The notes under the pieces are model-generated. The model worked only from the letters and a program-made list of their open reading frames with translations. It ran no database searches and was not told where the DNA came from. A stretch of 64,000 nt of DNA, taken from assembly GCF_030851345.1 (NCBI RefSeq), contig NZ_JALPNU010000001.1, forward strand, positions 124,001-188,000, read 5' to 3'. Made by a program: the position numbers and the translations under genes. Shown here piece after piece: positions 7,887-16,209 of this stretch (its first letter is position 1; every line of letters begins with the position of its first letter). This DNA comes from Marinifilum sp. D714. Its GTDB lineage: Bacteria; Bacteroidota; Bacteroidia; Bacteroidales; Marinifilaceae.

Positions 7887-10367
7887 TTACTTAAATAGTT
7901 TCTTCAACAGATCTTTTCCTTTTTTCTCTAATTCCTTTTTGGCTTTTCTTTCTAACTCTTTGGCAATTGCTTTCTGAGCCTGCTTTATTGCCTTGCTTAA
8001 ATCTGGCTTTACCACGGGATTATCAACCGTTCCGGTAATTTTAACTGCTACATCAAATGCTGGTACATTATCAAGACCTGGTACCTGGGCAAAAAGTTTG
8101 TTGATATCACCTCCCAAATCTTCTTTTGGCAATTTCATATCCATGGTGAAATCAAGCTTGCCATCAACCGACTGTGTTCCATATATGGTTGCCGGATTAC
8201 CTGCAACTTTAGTCGTAAATGGTTTCACAAGCACATTTCCATTTGTGATTTCAAATTCCATATCGAATTGAGTAACAGAAATTCTCTTGTATTCATCATT
8301 TTTTAAGGCTGCAGCCAAAGCATCAAAAGCCTTGTTTTCCTTAATTAAGATTTTGCGAGAATGTAAAGCTCCTTTTCCATTTAAACTTGCAGGAATTGGA
8401 TTCATTTCAGAATCAAGCAAACCAGTAATGTTCATATCCGATGAAACCTTTCCTTCGCAGTTCATGGCTATTGGCATCATTTGCTTAATCATACTTAGTG
8501 AATGGTATGCATTGTTGATATCAAAATTATTGATGTCTAAACCAAAATCAATCTCAGGCTTAGTCACATCAATGGTTTTGTACATTCCATTCATGGTCAT
8601 ATTCCCTTTAAGCATATTCATAGAAAGGTTGGTAAGCTTGGCTGATGCATTCTTTACCACGATTAATCCTTTAACATCTTTAATGTCCATTTTATCAAAA
8701 CGAATGGTATTAAAATATGAACTTAATCGTAAATCTAGATTTGCAGGAACCTCGATAACCGACAATGGAACTGTATCTGCTGAATTTTCAACTTCCTCAG
8801 CTTCTGCGGTCATGAATTCGTTCAAATCCATCATCTTCGAACTCATATTAAAATTACCCTTAAGAACTTTCCCCTTCATTGCATAAGGAATGTAATTCTC
8901 AATCTTTCCTTTCAGCTGAATATCTGATTTTCCAATTCTAGAATCAAATGAGTTAAGGCTAATATAACGTGGAGTGAAATCAAGAACTGATTTTATGATT
9001 TTAACTCCTTGTGGAAAATCTGGTGTTGTGAATACAAAATTATTCAACACAACACTTCCTTTCGCCATAAATTTCTCAAACTCCTCTTTTTCAATTACCG
9101 AGTAGCGCCCTTTAAAAACCACATCAGAATTAACCATACCAGCAATATTTATACTGTCCATAGGAATGGCATGCTTAATCTTTTCAAAATCAACAATTCC
9201 TTTAAAGAATCCACTTAAAAGTGGATCTGTTATTGGATTTTTTATATGTAATTCTGCATCAAAAGGATTGTTGGCTACCTCAAAATGGAATTTATTGACG
9301 TCTGTTGTAAGCAAATCCAATTCACCTCCTGGATGATTCACTTGGGCATCAATCTGAATGTTCTGCACTGACTCTGGCAAGTCAGCATATTTTAAACTTG
9401 CTTTACCCACTTTTAATTTGGCTCCAAAAGCAGGATACAATTCTTCTTTGTATTCTCCTTTTGCAAAAGCATTTAATTCAAATTCACCTGAAGTTTCCAG
9501 ACCTTCCAAATCAGATTTGAATACCTCAGGCACCATAGCTAATAATGATTTGAAATCTGTCTTCTCAGCATTTAATTTAATATCCATGCTATATCCATTG
9601 TCAAGCATTCCTACCTGACCATCAATCCCAAAGTGCAGATCATTAATACCCAATTGATTTTCCATGAATTTAAAGATCATGTTTTCAAGATCAGCTGCAA
9701 GATTAGCAGTTAAATTCAGGCTTGCATTGTTCAAGTATTTGGCTCCTTCATAATCAACACTAATACCGGTTAAAGTGGTTGCAACATTTAGGTTGGTTTC
9801 CTTTGCCGAAAAATCACCACTTAAGTTCAAATCCAAATCTTCCACCGCAAAAACAGCCTTCATAGCGGCATCATCATATAGCAATCCAAAATTTTCTATT
9901 CTAACCTCATCAAAAATTACTTTAAAGTCAGAAGCTTCTCCCGATTCCTCTTCCACAACTTCTTCGCCTGTTGACTTTACTATGTCCCAATTGGCCTTGC
10001 CTGTTTCTAAAACTTTCGCATTTACTTTTGAATCAGCCAACACAATCGCACCTACTTTAATTTGCGATCCTGATAAAGCTGAAGATAAATCTACAGCTGT
10101 ATAAAGTTTGCCTACAAAAGCCAATGTATCCGATGCAAATTCATTTTTACCCACCACACTTACATTTTGCAATTCAATATAAAGGTTTGGGAAGTTTTTA
10201 AGCATTGATAGAGAAAGATCTCCGATTTCTACTTTTGCATCAACATTGTTATCAATTTCAGCTTTTACCCTTTCAAATATCTGATCTTTAAAAAAGTAAG
10301 GTAGAATAATCAGTAGTGCTAAAAGGAAAACTACAATTCCTCCGAAAATTTTAAGAAACTTCTTCAT
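7887..10367 (-). CDS. AsmA-family protein
   Basis: 826 residues. A single N-terminal membrane anchor (IVVFLLALLIILPYFF) is followed by the AsmA opening DQIFERVKAEIDNNVDAKVEIGDLSLSML (read in parts). A long beta-rich periplasmic body follows, with repeated LxGxF/IxNPxxxP strands, then an AsmA_2-like C-terminal region (VSSDMNITGLLDSEMNPIPA; KITGTVDNPVVKPDLS) and a Lys-rich tail. AsmA/YhdP/TamB-type proteins span the periplasm as beta-groove bridges for phospholipids or help outer-membrane assembly; that role is known for the superfamily and only inferred here. It is a single gene on the minus strand between the efflux operon and the tRNA genes. Confidence 0.9.
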   Translation of the reverse strand: MKKFLKIFGGIVVFLLALLIILPYFFKDQIFERVKAEIDNNVDAKVEIGDLSLSMLKNFPNLYIELQNVSVVGKNEFASDTLAFVGKLYTAVDLSSALSGSQIKVGAIVLADSKVNAKVLETGKANWDIVKSTGEEVVEEESGEASDFKVIFDEVRIENFGLLYDDAAMKAVFAVEDLDLNLSGDFSAKETNLNVATTLTGISVDYEGAKYLNNASLNLTANLAADLENMIFKFMENQLGINDLHFGIDGQVGMLDNGYSMDIKLNAEKTDFKSLLAMVPEVFKSDLEGLETSGEFELNAFAKGEYKEELYPAFGAKLKVGKASLKYADLPESVQNIQIDAQVNHPGGELDLLTTDVNKFHFEVANNPFDAELHIKNPITDPLLSGFFKGIVDFEKIKHAIPMDSINIAGMVNSDVVFKGRYSVIEKEEFEKFMAKGSVVLNNFVFTTPDFPQGVKIIKSVLDFTPRYISLNSFDSRIGKSDIQLKGKIENYIPYAMKGKVLKGNFNMSSKMMDLNEFMTAEAEEVENSADTVPLSVIEVPANLDLRLSSYFNTIRFDKMDIKDVKGLIVVKNASAKLTNLSMNMLKGNMTMNGMYKTIDVTKPEIDFGLDINNFDINNAYHSLSMIKQMMPIAMNCEGKVSSDMNITGLLDSEMNPIPASLNGKGALHSRKILIKENKAFDALAAALKNDEYKRISVTQFDMEFEITNGNVLVKPFTTKVAGNPATIYGTQSVDGKLDFTMDMKLPKEDLGGDINKLFAQVPGLDNVPAFDVAVKITGTVDNPVVKPDLSKAIKQAQKAIAKELERKAKKELEKKGKDLLKKLFK

Positions 10368-10569
10368 TGCTAAAAGTCAATTTGGTTTTACATAACAAAA
10401 ATAGAAAAATACTTAGAGAATTACATCAACTGATGATTTTAAATTCCAGTAAATGTAAAATTAATTTTTTTTCGATTGATCTTTTCCTTCTATCTGAAAG
10501 ATTTATAGTTTTTTAAGAATTGGAAAGGGTTCTGGAAGTTTCATCTTACAAAAAAAATATAAAAAACAC

Positions 10570-10601
10570 TTGCATTGCATTTCTATTTTTCCCTATATTT
10601 G
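10570..10601 (+). promoter_or_regulatory. Promoter of first tRNA-Arg
   Basis: TTG at 10570-10572 and TATATTTG at 10594-10601 are separated by 21 bases, exactly as in the second cassette (10869-10900). The mature tRNA begins 21 bases after the -7 element. Confidence 0.7.
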
Positions 10602-10621
10602 CAGCGCCTTTAAGGAAAAAC

Positions 10622-10698
10622 GGACGCGTAGCATAACTGGATAGTGCACCACATTACGGCTGTGGAGGTTGGGGGTTCGACTCCCTCCGTGTTCACCA
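10622..10698 (+). tRNA. tRNA-Arg (anticodon ACG), copy 1
   Basis: I folded the 77 bases by hand. Acceptor GGACGCG pairs with CGTGTTC. D-stem is GCAT/GTGC. The anticodon stem CCACA/TGTGG encloses loop TTACGGC, giving anticodon ACG. T-stem is GGGGG/CCCTC with loop TTCGACT. CCA is encoded. A34 would be read as inosine after TadA deamination, so it decodes CGN Arg codons. An identical gene lies at 10921. Confidence 0.95.
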
Positions 10699-10702
10699 AA
10701 AG

Positions 10703-10733
10703 AGACTCATCAAACTAAGATGAGTCTTTTTTT
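10703..10733 (+). terminator. Terminator of first tRNA-Arg
   Basis: AGACTCATC / GATGAGTCT (10703-10711, 10719-10727) with a 7-base loop and a T7 run. Confidence 0.85.
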
Positions 10734-10868
10734 ATGCAATAAACTTTGATAAAATCAAGCTCAAAAAAATAAAAATTGGATCTAATCTATCATCCAATAA
10801 ATATCAAAATTTAATTACTTGATTGTAAAACAAAAAAGATGATTTTTCGTATTTTCTACTGAAAAGAC

Positions 10869-10900
10869 TTGCAATTAATGGGTAATTTTTCCTATATTTG
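10869..10900 (+). promoter_or_regulatory. Promoter of second tRNA-Arg
   Basis: TTG at 10869-10871 and TATATTTG at 10893-10900 with a 21-base spacer. The sequence from the -7 element to the tRNA (CCTATATTTGCA...AAGGAAA) is nearly the same as in the first cassette. Confidence 0.7.
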
Positions 10901-10920
10901 CACCGCCTTTTTAAGGAAAC

Positions 10921-10997
10921 GGACGCGTAGCATAACTGGATAGTGCACCACATTACGGCTGTGGAGGTTGGGGGTTCGACTCCCTCCGTGTTCACCA
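10921..10997 (+). tRNA. tRNA-Arg (anticodon ACG), copy 2
   Basis: Identical over 77 bases to the copy at 10622-10698, with the same ACG anticodon and encoded CCA. The tRNA starts lie 299 bases apart. Each copy has its own promoter and terminator, so this is a tandem duplication of a whole transcription unit, not a polycistronic tRNA operon. Confidence 0.95.
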
Positions 10998-11001
10998 GAA
11001 G

Positions 11002-11033
11002 AGACTCATCAAACAAAGATGGGTCTTTTTTTA
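11002..11033 (+). terminator. Terminator of second tRNA-Arg
   Basis: AGACTCATC / GATGGGTCT (11002-11010, 11018-11026), one G:T pair compared with copy 1, followed by a T run. Confidence 0.85.
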
Positions 11034-11149
11034 TACCTTAAACTTGGAATGCAATATATCCCCCTACTTCCAAAACTTTCTTGGTAAAAGATCATATTGT
11101 TCCCTGACTAATCCATTTTTTTTAATTTCGCCTCTAAGAATTAAACATT

Positions 11150-11614
11150 ATGGCAAAGACGATTAAAACAAACGCATTACGACTACTTGATAAACATAGA
11201 GTTAACTATGAGGCGAAAGATTCCACCAATCTAAAAGCCAGAGACATGAGTGATCCTGATGCTTCTCTTATTCACAAAACTCTTGTTACACGTGGCATTA
11301 GCAATGAGCTCTACGTTTTTATCATTCCGCTGTCGAGTGAATTGGATTTGAAAAAAGCTGCTAAAGCTGCAGGTGAAAAGAAAATTTTGATGTTACCCGA
11401 AAAGGAATTGTTACAAAACACTGGCTATATAAAAGGAGGATGCTCGCCGGTTGGCATGAAAAAACAATACCAAACCTTTTTAGAGATTAGTTCTGTATCA
11501 ATGGAGCAAATTATTGTTAGCGGTGGAAAAGTAAATTTTAGAGTAAAACTAAATCCAATGGATTTAATGCAAATTACCAACGCCAAAGAGTTTAATCTGA
11601 TTCAAGAATTATAA
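11150..11614 (+). CDS. ybaK: YbaK/EbsC-type aminoacyl-tRNA deacylase
   Basis: 154 residues, the usual length of the YbaK family, which hydrolyses mischarged Cys-tRNA(Pro) in trans. Seen: the N-terminus KTNALRLLDKHRVNYEAKD; the lysine of IHKTLVTRG corresponding to the conserved catalytic or binding Lys; GEKKILMLPEKEL; and GYIKGGCSPVGMKK, the conserved GG-x-SPxG loop. It acts in the cytosol as a translation proofreading factor. It is a single gene 117 bases behind the tRNA-Arg cassettes; the proximity is probably chance. Confidence 0.92.
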   Translation: MAKTIKTNALRLLDKHRVNYEAKDSTNLKARDMSDPDASLIHKTLVTRGISNELYVFIIPLSSELDLKKAAKAAGEKKILMLPEKELLQNTGYIKGGCSPVGMKKQYQTFLEISSVSMEQIIVSGGKVNFRVKLNPMDLMQITNAKEFNLIQEL

Positions 11615-11794
11615 TACACGTACAACAAGCTAATCATTAATTTTAATAAAATGGTAGAGTAAAGACTTAATCGTTAAAAATCTCATTTTAACTGTAAAAA
11701 GAGTACAAGCTTCAGTAATTACTATACATTTTTGAAATTAGACTCCTCTAATTTTGTCATTAGCAACAAAATAAGATAATTTAAAAGAAAAAGT

Positions 11795-12694
11795 ATGACA
11801 AACATGAAATGGGATGAATCCAATATTCCAAATCAGAAAGGAAGAGTTATAATTGTAACGGGATCGACAAGTGGAATTGGAAAAGAAGCTGTGAGAATTC
11901 TGACTGATAAGCAGGCCACTCTGGTTATGGCAGTACGAAACACAGAGAAAGGAGATCTGGTTGCTGCTGAAATTCAAAATACAAATCCGAAAGCCATTAT
12001 TAAAGTTATGCCACTTGATTTAACCTGTTTGGAATCGGTTAAAGATTTTGCGGAAAACTTCAACAAGTATTTCAACCGGTTGGATGTTCTCATCAATAAT
12101 GCTGGTATCATGATGTGTCCTTTTGGCAAAACAGAAGATGGCTTTGAAGTGCAAATGGGAACCAATCATTTGGGACATTTTGCTCTTACAGGACTTTTAA
12201 TGCCTCTGCTTAAAAAGACCAAGAATTCAAGAATTGTAGTTACTTCAAGTGTTGCACACAAATTCGGAAATATTAATTTATCTGACCTGAATTGGGAAAA
12301 CAGAAAATACAATACCAACAAGGCATATGGCGACAGCAAATTAGCAAACCTGTATTTTGCCTACGAATTGGTAAGAAAGTTCAAAAATGATGCTGATGCA
12401 CCCATGGTAACTGCAGCTCATCCTGGTTGGACAAGAACCGAACTACAAAGACATAAAGGAGGAATTCGATTTCTGAACAATTTCTTCTCACAAGTTCCTG
12501 CCATGGGGATTTTACCATCGCTTCGTGCGGGATTCGACCCCAATGCAAAAGCAGGCGATTACTATGGTCCGGCTAAATTCTTCGAAATGCAAGGATATCC
12601 GGTAAAAGTAAAATCAAATAAACTTTCTCATGATGAAGGAATTGCTAAGAAATTATGGGACTTGTCGGAAATAATAACAGGAGTGAAATATTAA
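11795..12694 (+). CDS. Short-chain dehydrogenase/reductase (retinol-dehydrogenase-like)
   Basis: 299 residues with a Rossmann fold. TGSTSGIG near residue 21 is the cofactor glycine motif; Arg in AVRNTEK after beta-2 suggests NADP(H); LINNAG is near 100; the catalytic Ser is in VTSSVAHKFG and the YGDSK Tyr/Lys pair is near 178. HPGWTRTELQRH is the usual post-catalytic segment of the WW-oxidoreductase/RDH-like subgroup. The reaction is oxidoreduction of an unknown alcohol or carbonyl. It is a single gene; no operon partner identifies the substrate. Confidence 0.9.
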   Translation: MTNMKWDESNIPNQKGRVIIVTGSTSGIGKEAVRILTDKQATLVMAVRNTEKGDLVAAEIQNTNPKAIIKVMPLDLTCLESVKDFAENFNKYFNRLDVLINNAGIMMCPFGKTEDGFEVQMGTNHLGHFALTGLLMPLLKKTKNSRIVVTSSVAHKFGNINLSDLNWENRKYNTNKAYGDSKLANLYFAYELVRKFKNDADAPMVTAAHPGWTRTELQRHKGGIRFLNNFFSQVPAMGILPSLRAGFDPNAKAGDYYGPAKFFEMQGYPVKVKSNKLSHDEGIAKKLWDLSEIITGVKY

Positions 12695-12898
12695 CAGTGA
12701 ACAATAATAAAGATTGTTTATCGTAATCGAACATATACTGTTGGATAATCCAACAATTATCCTCCTTCCCATTTCTCAACTTACTGTTAATCTTACACAT
12801 GATCATTTGGCACAATACTTGGCTGGCAATTAATAAATTGTTAAAAGTTTGTATAACTTTCAAAACCTAAATCAATTGTTAAGCTAAGTATCATTGCT

Positions 12899-14689
12899 AT
12901 GAAATTAAAACACCTGAGCATTTTAACAGCTCTTCTTCTATCCTCTTTGCTGATTTACGCAAAAGATTACCAATACAATGAAAAAAACGGAATCAGAACC
13001 TTTCACCAGGGAAGTCTGTTTGTAAAGGAAGGAGTTCCTTTCCTAACTGTTAAAGGTGACTCTTACGAAATGGGTTTACAGTACGGCGTTCTAATGAATG
13101 ATCAAATCGTGGAAATGCAGGTTAAAGTTGACAGTGTTGTGGAAAAATATGTTGGCAAGTTTTTTCTAAAAAAATGGATTGCCAATATGGTATTGCAATC
13201 CAAAATCAGGAAAATAGAAAAGCGGATGCCTAAAGAATTTATACAAGAATTGGAAGGAATGGCTGAAGGTTGCGACCTAAACTTGCGAGATGTAAAAACC
13301 ATTGCTTACTTTCCTCAAATCTTTTTTGAGATTAGTTGTACTTCCTTTGTTTTAAAAAATGAGAATGGCATAGTGCATGGCAGAAACCTCGACTGGCCTG
13401 GAATTGAAGTTTTCACCAAGTTCCCTTTAATTGTGAATTATCATCGAAAGGATAAAATTCCAACTACCATTCTGAGTTTCGTATGCTATCCCGGTGCTTA
13501 TACGGGTATGAATCACAATGGGCTAAGTATGTCGATTAATATGAATGGCTGCCCAATACCCGAAGACAAAATGGAAAGTGATTATGTGACTGGCATGCCC
13601 ATGCCTTTTGAGTTGCGCTATGTAATGGAAAATGCAGATGAATTGAACGAGGTTGATGAAATCTTTAACAATTACAGCACACATGGCTGGTTTATCACCG
13701 TTGGTAGCAATAAGGATCATTCGGGTGCGATGTATGAATTGACCAGAGGACAATGCATCAAAAATAAAATGCAGGATAATTATGTTGGTGTTACCAACCT
13801 TGCTGTATCTGAAAAAGGAAGATTTGAATACAGTCCGATTAACATGCATGGAGAAAGCAATATCACACGAGAAGACAAGCTTAAAGAGCTTTACCAAAAC
13901 ATCTCTAACAAAAACTTGGTAGAAAAGGCATACCAAATGGTTTCGTCTACCGCCTACTACGAATTGCCACATGATACTTCATGGGGATGTTCCATAAACA
14001 ATGATATCACTGTAAAGTCCTGCATCATGGACAACACCAATCAAAAAATCTATTTTGCCTATGGCGAAATGCTTGCCGGATGCAATCAATTTTTAGAATA
14101 TGATATTGCGACACAAGATGTTTCTATCTATAAAGAGAAACAAACTATACCTGATGAAGATTACCTGAAAAACAGATTGGTCTTTAAAAAATGGTATAGG
14201 GAAAATTATTCCAAAAAAAAGAAATTGGAAAAGGAAGATTATCTTCAGATGATTGAAAAAGTGAATCAATTGGAATTACAGCCAGCTTACAAATACAATC
14301 TGCTTTCGAGATGCTATCTAAACCTTGAGAATAAAGAAAAGGCTAATGAATATGCTAGTAAATATATAGCTGAAATGCCAACATTTGGCTCAGCCTACAT
14401 GACACAATTTACCATCAGTCGACTATCTAAAGATTATGAAAAGGCAATACAATCTATTCAGGAAATGCTTGAAAAAGCACACAACACTCCTTCAGATTAT
14501 TTTTGGGCAAAACGACAGATGATTCTAATGTATGACAAACTTCAGACACAATCACCCAAAGAAGAATATGTGAGTAAGATAAAAGTGCTGAATGAAGAAT
14601 TAAAAGAACTTTGCAAACCCTTCTTTCCTTCGAAATGGGTAAAATCGGAATTGGAGAAGATGGATGAGATTGTAAAAAAGTATTTGTAG
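12899..14689 (+). CDS. Secreted C45-type Ntn hydrolase with TPR-like tail
   Basis: 596 residues with a signal peptide (MKLKHLSILTALLLSSLLIYAK). Residues about 45-415 match the acyl-CoA:6-aminopenicillanate acyltransferase/choloylglycine-hydrolase superfamily: DSYEMGLQYGVLM, then ISCTSFVLKN with the likely nucleophile Cys147, GIVHGRNLDWPG, TGMNHNGLSMSINMNG, and TSWGCSINND near the domain end. In this superfamily autocatalytic cleavage before Cys makes the active amidase; here the long N-terminal stretch would be removed. Residues about 450-560 form helical repeats resembling TPRs (AYKYNLLSRCYLNLENKEKA; YMTQFTISRLSKDYEKAIQS). It is likely exported and cuts an amide bond in an unknown acyl-amino compound. 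Confidence 0.85.
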   Translation: MKLKHLSILTALLLSSLLIYAKDYQYNEKNGIRTFHQGSLFVKEGVPFLTVKGDSYEMGLQYGVLMNDQIVEMQVKVDSVVEKYVGKFFLKKWIANMVLQSKIRKIEKRMPKEFIQELEGMAEGCDLNLRDVKTIAYFPQIFFEISCTSFVLKNENGIVHGRNLDWPGIEVFTKFPLIVNYHRKDKIPTTILSFVCYPGAYTGMNHNGLSMSINMNGCPIPEDKMESDYVTGMPMPFELRYVMENADELNEVDEIFNNYSTHGWFITVGSNKDHSGAMYELTRGQCIKNKMQDNYVGVTNLAVSEKGRFEYSPINMHGESNITREDKLKELYQNISNKNLVEKAYQMVSSTAYYELPHDTSWGCSINNDITVKSCIMDNTNQKIYFAYGEMLAGCNQFLEYDIATQDVSIYKEKQTIPDEDYLKNRLVFKKWYRENYSKKKKLEKEDYLQMIEKVNQLELQPAYKYNLLSRCYLNLENKEKANEYASKYIAEMPTFGSAYMTQFTISRLSKDYEKAIQSIQEMLEKAHNTPSDYFWAKRQMILMYDKLQTQSPKEEYVSKIKVLNEELKELCKPFFPSKWVKSELEKMDEIVKKYL

Positions 14690-14713
14690 GAATCTAAAAT
14701 CCTTTCAAAATAA

Positions 14714-14861
14714 AAAAGAGGGTGTCCAAAAAGTAAGTTCAATCGAATACAATGTCATGTAGAATGAAGTGAAACATCTGTTAATCAAAGGGACAGATTC
14801 TTCTCCTGAGTCCTCGGGATCAGAATGACAATAATATTGAACTTTTTGGACACCCTCTTTT
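14714..14861. repeat. Long inverted repeat enclosing a GTCAT-type palindromic element
   Basis: Left arm 14714-14742 and right arm 14836-14861 pair over about 25 bases (AAAAGAGGGTGTCCAAAAAG / CTTTTTGGACACCCTCTTTT); the left arm has four extra bases. The interior (14754-14829) begins GTCAT and ends ATGAC, and carries AGAATGAAGTGAA and AGATTCTTC, the hallmark of a dispersed Bacteroidota intergenic repeat. It lies between convergent genes and can act as a two-way terminator. Confidence 0.75.
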
Positions 14862-14870
14862 GTTAGGCAT

Positions 14871-16058
14871 TTATTTTTTTCGATACTTCGGCTTCATCTT
14901 TAACTCAGTGGGACGACTTGAGTATTCCTTTTTGCCAAGCTCAGGTGCTGTTTGTAGATTTTTAGGAATCTCTACTCCAGTTTTGGCGCTTCTCTCAAGC
15001 ATCATTTCCAGGGCCAAGGCATAATCGTAATGTATTCTCGCATCATCCCTTGTGGTATCATTGTATGCGATATAACGCAAATACTCTACACATTTGTAAA
15101 ACCATTCATCGGGATAATCTGGTCCGTAACGTTTGTTTAGCCTTACCAAGAACTTTAATCGATCAATCACCTTTTGTTTGTTAAGCGTGGAATCAGCTAA
15201 CAATGCATCGATCGATTTTGTAGCCTGCTTATAATCCTTTTTGGAATAAATATTATCAGAAATCTTCTTCAATCGAATATTAAACTCTTTTCCTTCAAAA
15301 TCACACAATGTAGTCATTACTTCTGCACTGCAGTACTGTGTTTCATTTGCCAACTTCTTATCAACCTCTTCCTTCCCAAATAGTTCAACAAACTTGTTGT
15401 AATTATCGGAGACCTCTTTCAAATATGTATTATCATATCCTAAAATGCAATCATTATACAGTTTCCATATTACAGGTTCGGTTAATTTTCCTCCATTCTT
15501 AATGATTTCATCGAAGCCTGCCTTTACAGCATCTCGTTTGTAAATTGATGACATATACCTTACGTAATTGATCATAAAATACTGGTCACGATTCCCCTCA
15601 TCATATTGTGAAAGGATGTATTCCGATGTGGTTTGAGGCTGCAATGCTGCTTTCCCAACGGCAATAAATTTTTCTGATGATTTTCTCCCTCCACTTCTGT
15701 GTACAATCTTTTCGTTTTCAGGTTTTATGAATGCATAAGTTGGGTAAGATTTCACTGCATATTTCTTAGCCAGCAATTTACCTTCTTCTGTTTCAGCATC
15801 TATCTTTAGGCAAACAAATTTACTATTGTAGAATTCCCCAACCTCTGGCAAAACAAACACTGTTTTAGCCATATTTAGGCATGGTCCACACCATTGCGTG
15901 TAAAAATCTATAAATAGCAACTTGTCTTCCTTTTGAGCTTTTACCTTGGCCTCTTTCCAATTGCCATGAAAAAACTGAATTCCCTCTGTTTTTTCCGCAA
16001 AAACACTGCTACTAAGAAAAAGCAACAATAAAATTTGCAATATTTTTAGCTTCATCAT
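14871..16058 (-). CDS. Exported thioredoxin-fold protein of Sus locus 1
   Basis: 395 residues with a signal peptide (LKILQILLLLFLSSSVFAEK). The thioredoxin domain lies at about 25-140, with active site WCGPC (Cys56/Cys59), the cis-Pro in SYPTYAFI and the typical FHGNWKEAKVKAQKEDKLLF opening of Thioredoxin_7-like proteins. Residues 150-380 are helical and unassigned (YILSQYDEGNRDQYFMINYV), perhaps a substrate-binding extension. The CxxC predicts thiol-disulfide exchange in the periplasm. It is the last gene of locus 1, separated from susD by 151 bases containing a terminator hairpin, so it may be only partly co-transcribed. It differs from the TlpA/DUF4369 architecture of the other loci. Confidence 0.85.
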   Translation of the reverse strand: MMKLKILQILLLLFLSSSVFAEKTEGIQFFHGNWKEAKVKAQKEDKLLFIDFYTQWCGPCLNMAKTVFVLPEVGEFYNSKFVCLKIDAETEEGKLLAKKYAVKSYPTYAFIKPENEKIVHRSGGRKSSEKFIAVGKAALQPQTTSEYILSQYDEGNRDQYFMINYVRYMSSIYKRDAVKAGFDEIIKNGGKLTEPVIWKLYNDCILGYDNTYLKEVSDNYNKFVELFGKEEVDKKLANETQYCSAEVMTTLCDFEGKEFNIRLKKISDNIYSKKDYKQATKSIDALLADSTLNKQKVIDRLKFLVRLNKRYGPDYPDEWFYKCVEYLRYIAYNDTTRDDARIHYDYALALEMMLERSAKTGVEIPKNLQTAPELGKKEYSSRPTELKMKPKYRKK

Positions 16059-16160
16059 TCTATCTCTTTTATTGTGATGATTCTCCCCATTTTTTTTAGC
16101 AATATCTCCACTAAAAATGAACTAATAAAGAAAGTCATCTTCAATCTAAAATAAGGATTA

Positions 16161-16191
16161 GGTATGCAGTACTGTACGGAAACTGCATACC
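16161..16191 (-). terminator. Hairpin after susD of locus 1
   Basis: GGTATGCAGT / ACTGCATACC (16161-16170, 16182-16191) is a perfect 10-bp stem with an 11-base loop. On the minus strand it is followed by TAATCCTTATTTTAG, a modest U stretch. It probably reduces transcription into the thioredoxin gene. Confidence 0.6.
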
Positions 16192-16209
16192 TTATAACTA
16201 TTTGAATTT

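Noticed and set aside
8287-8886. 199-codon plus-strand frame inside the AsmA gene
   Set aside because: It is the shadow of a long AsmA-like coding frame on the opposite strand, which has an anchor and family motifs.
10622-10997. tRNA genes as the attachment site of an integrated element
   Set aside because: No integrase, no broken tRNA 3' copy other than the full tandem gene, and flanking genes are ordinary housekeeping types.
14714-14861. Complete insertion sequence
   Set aside because: No transposase frame lies between the arms; the element is only about 150 bases.
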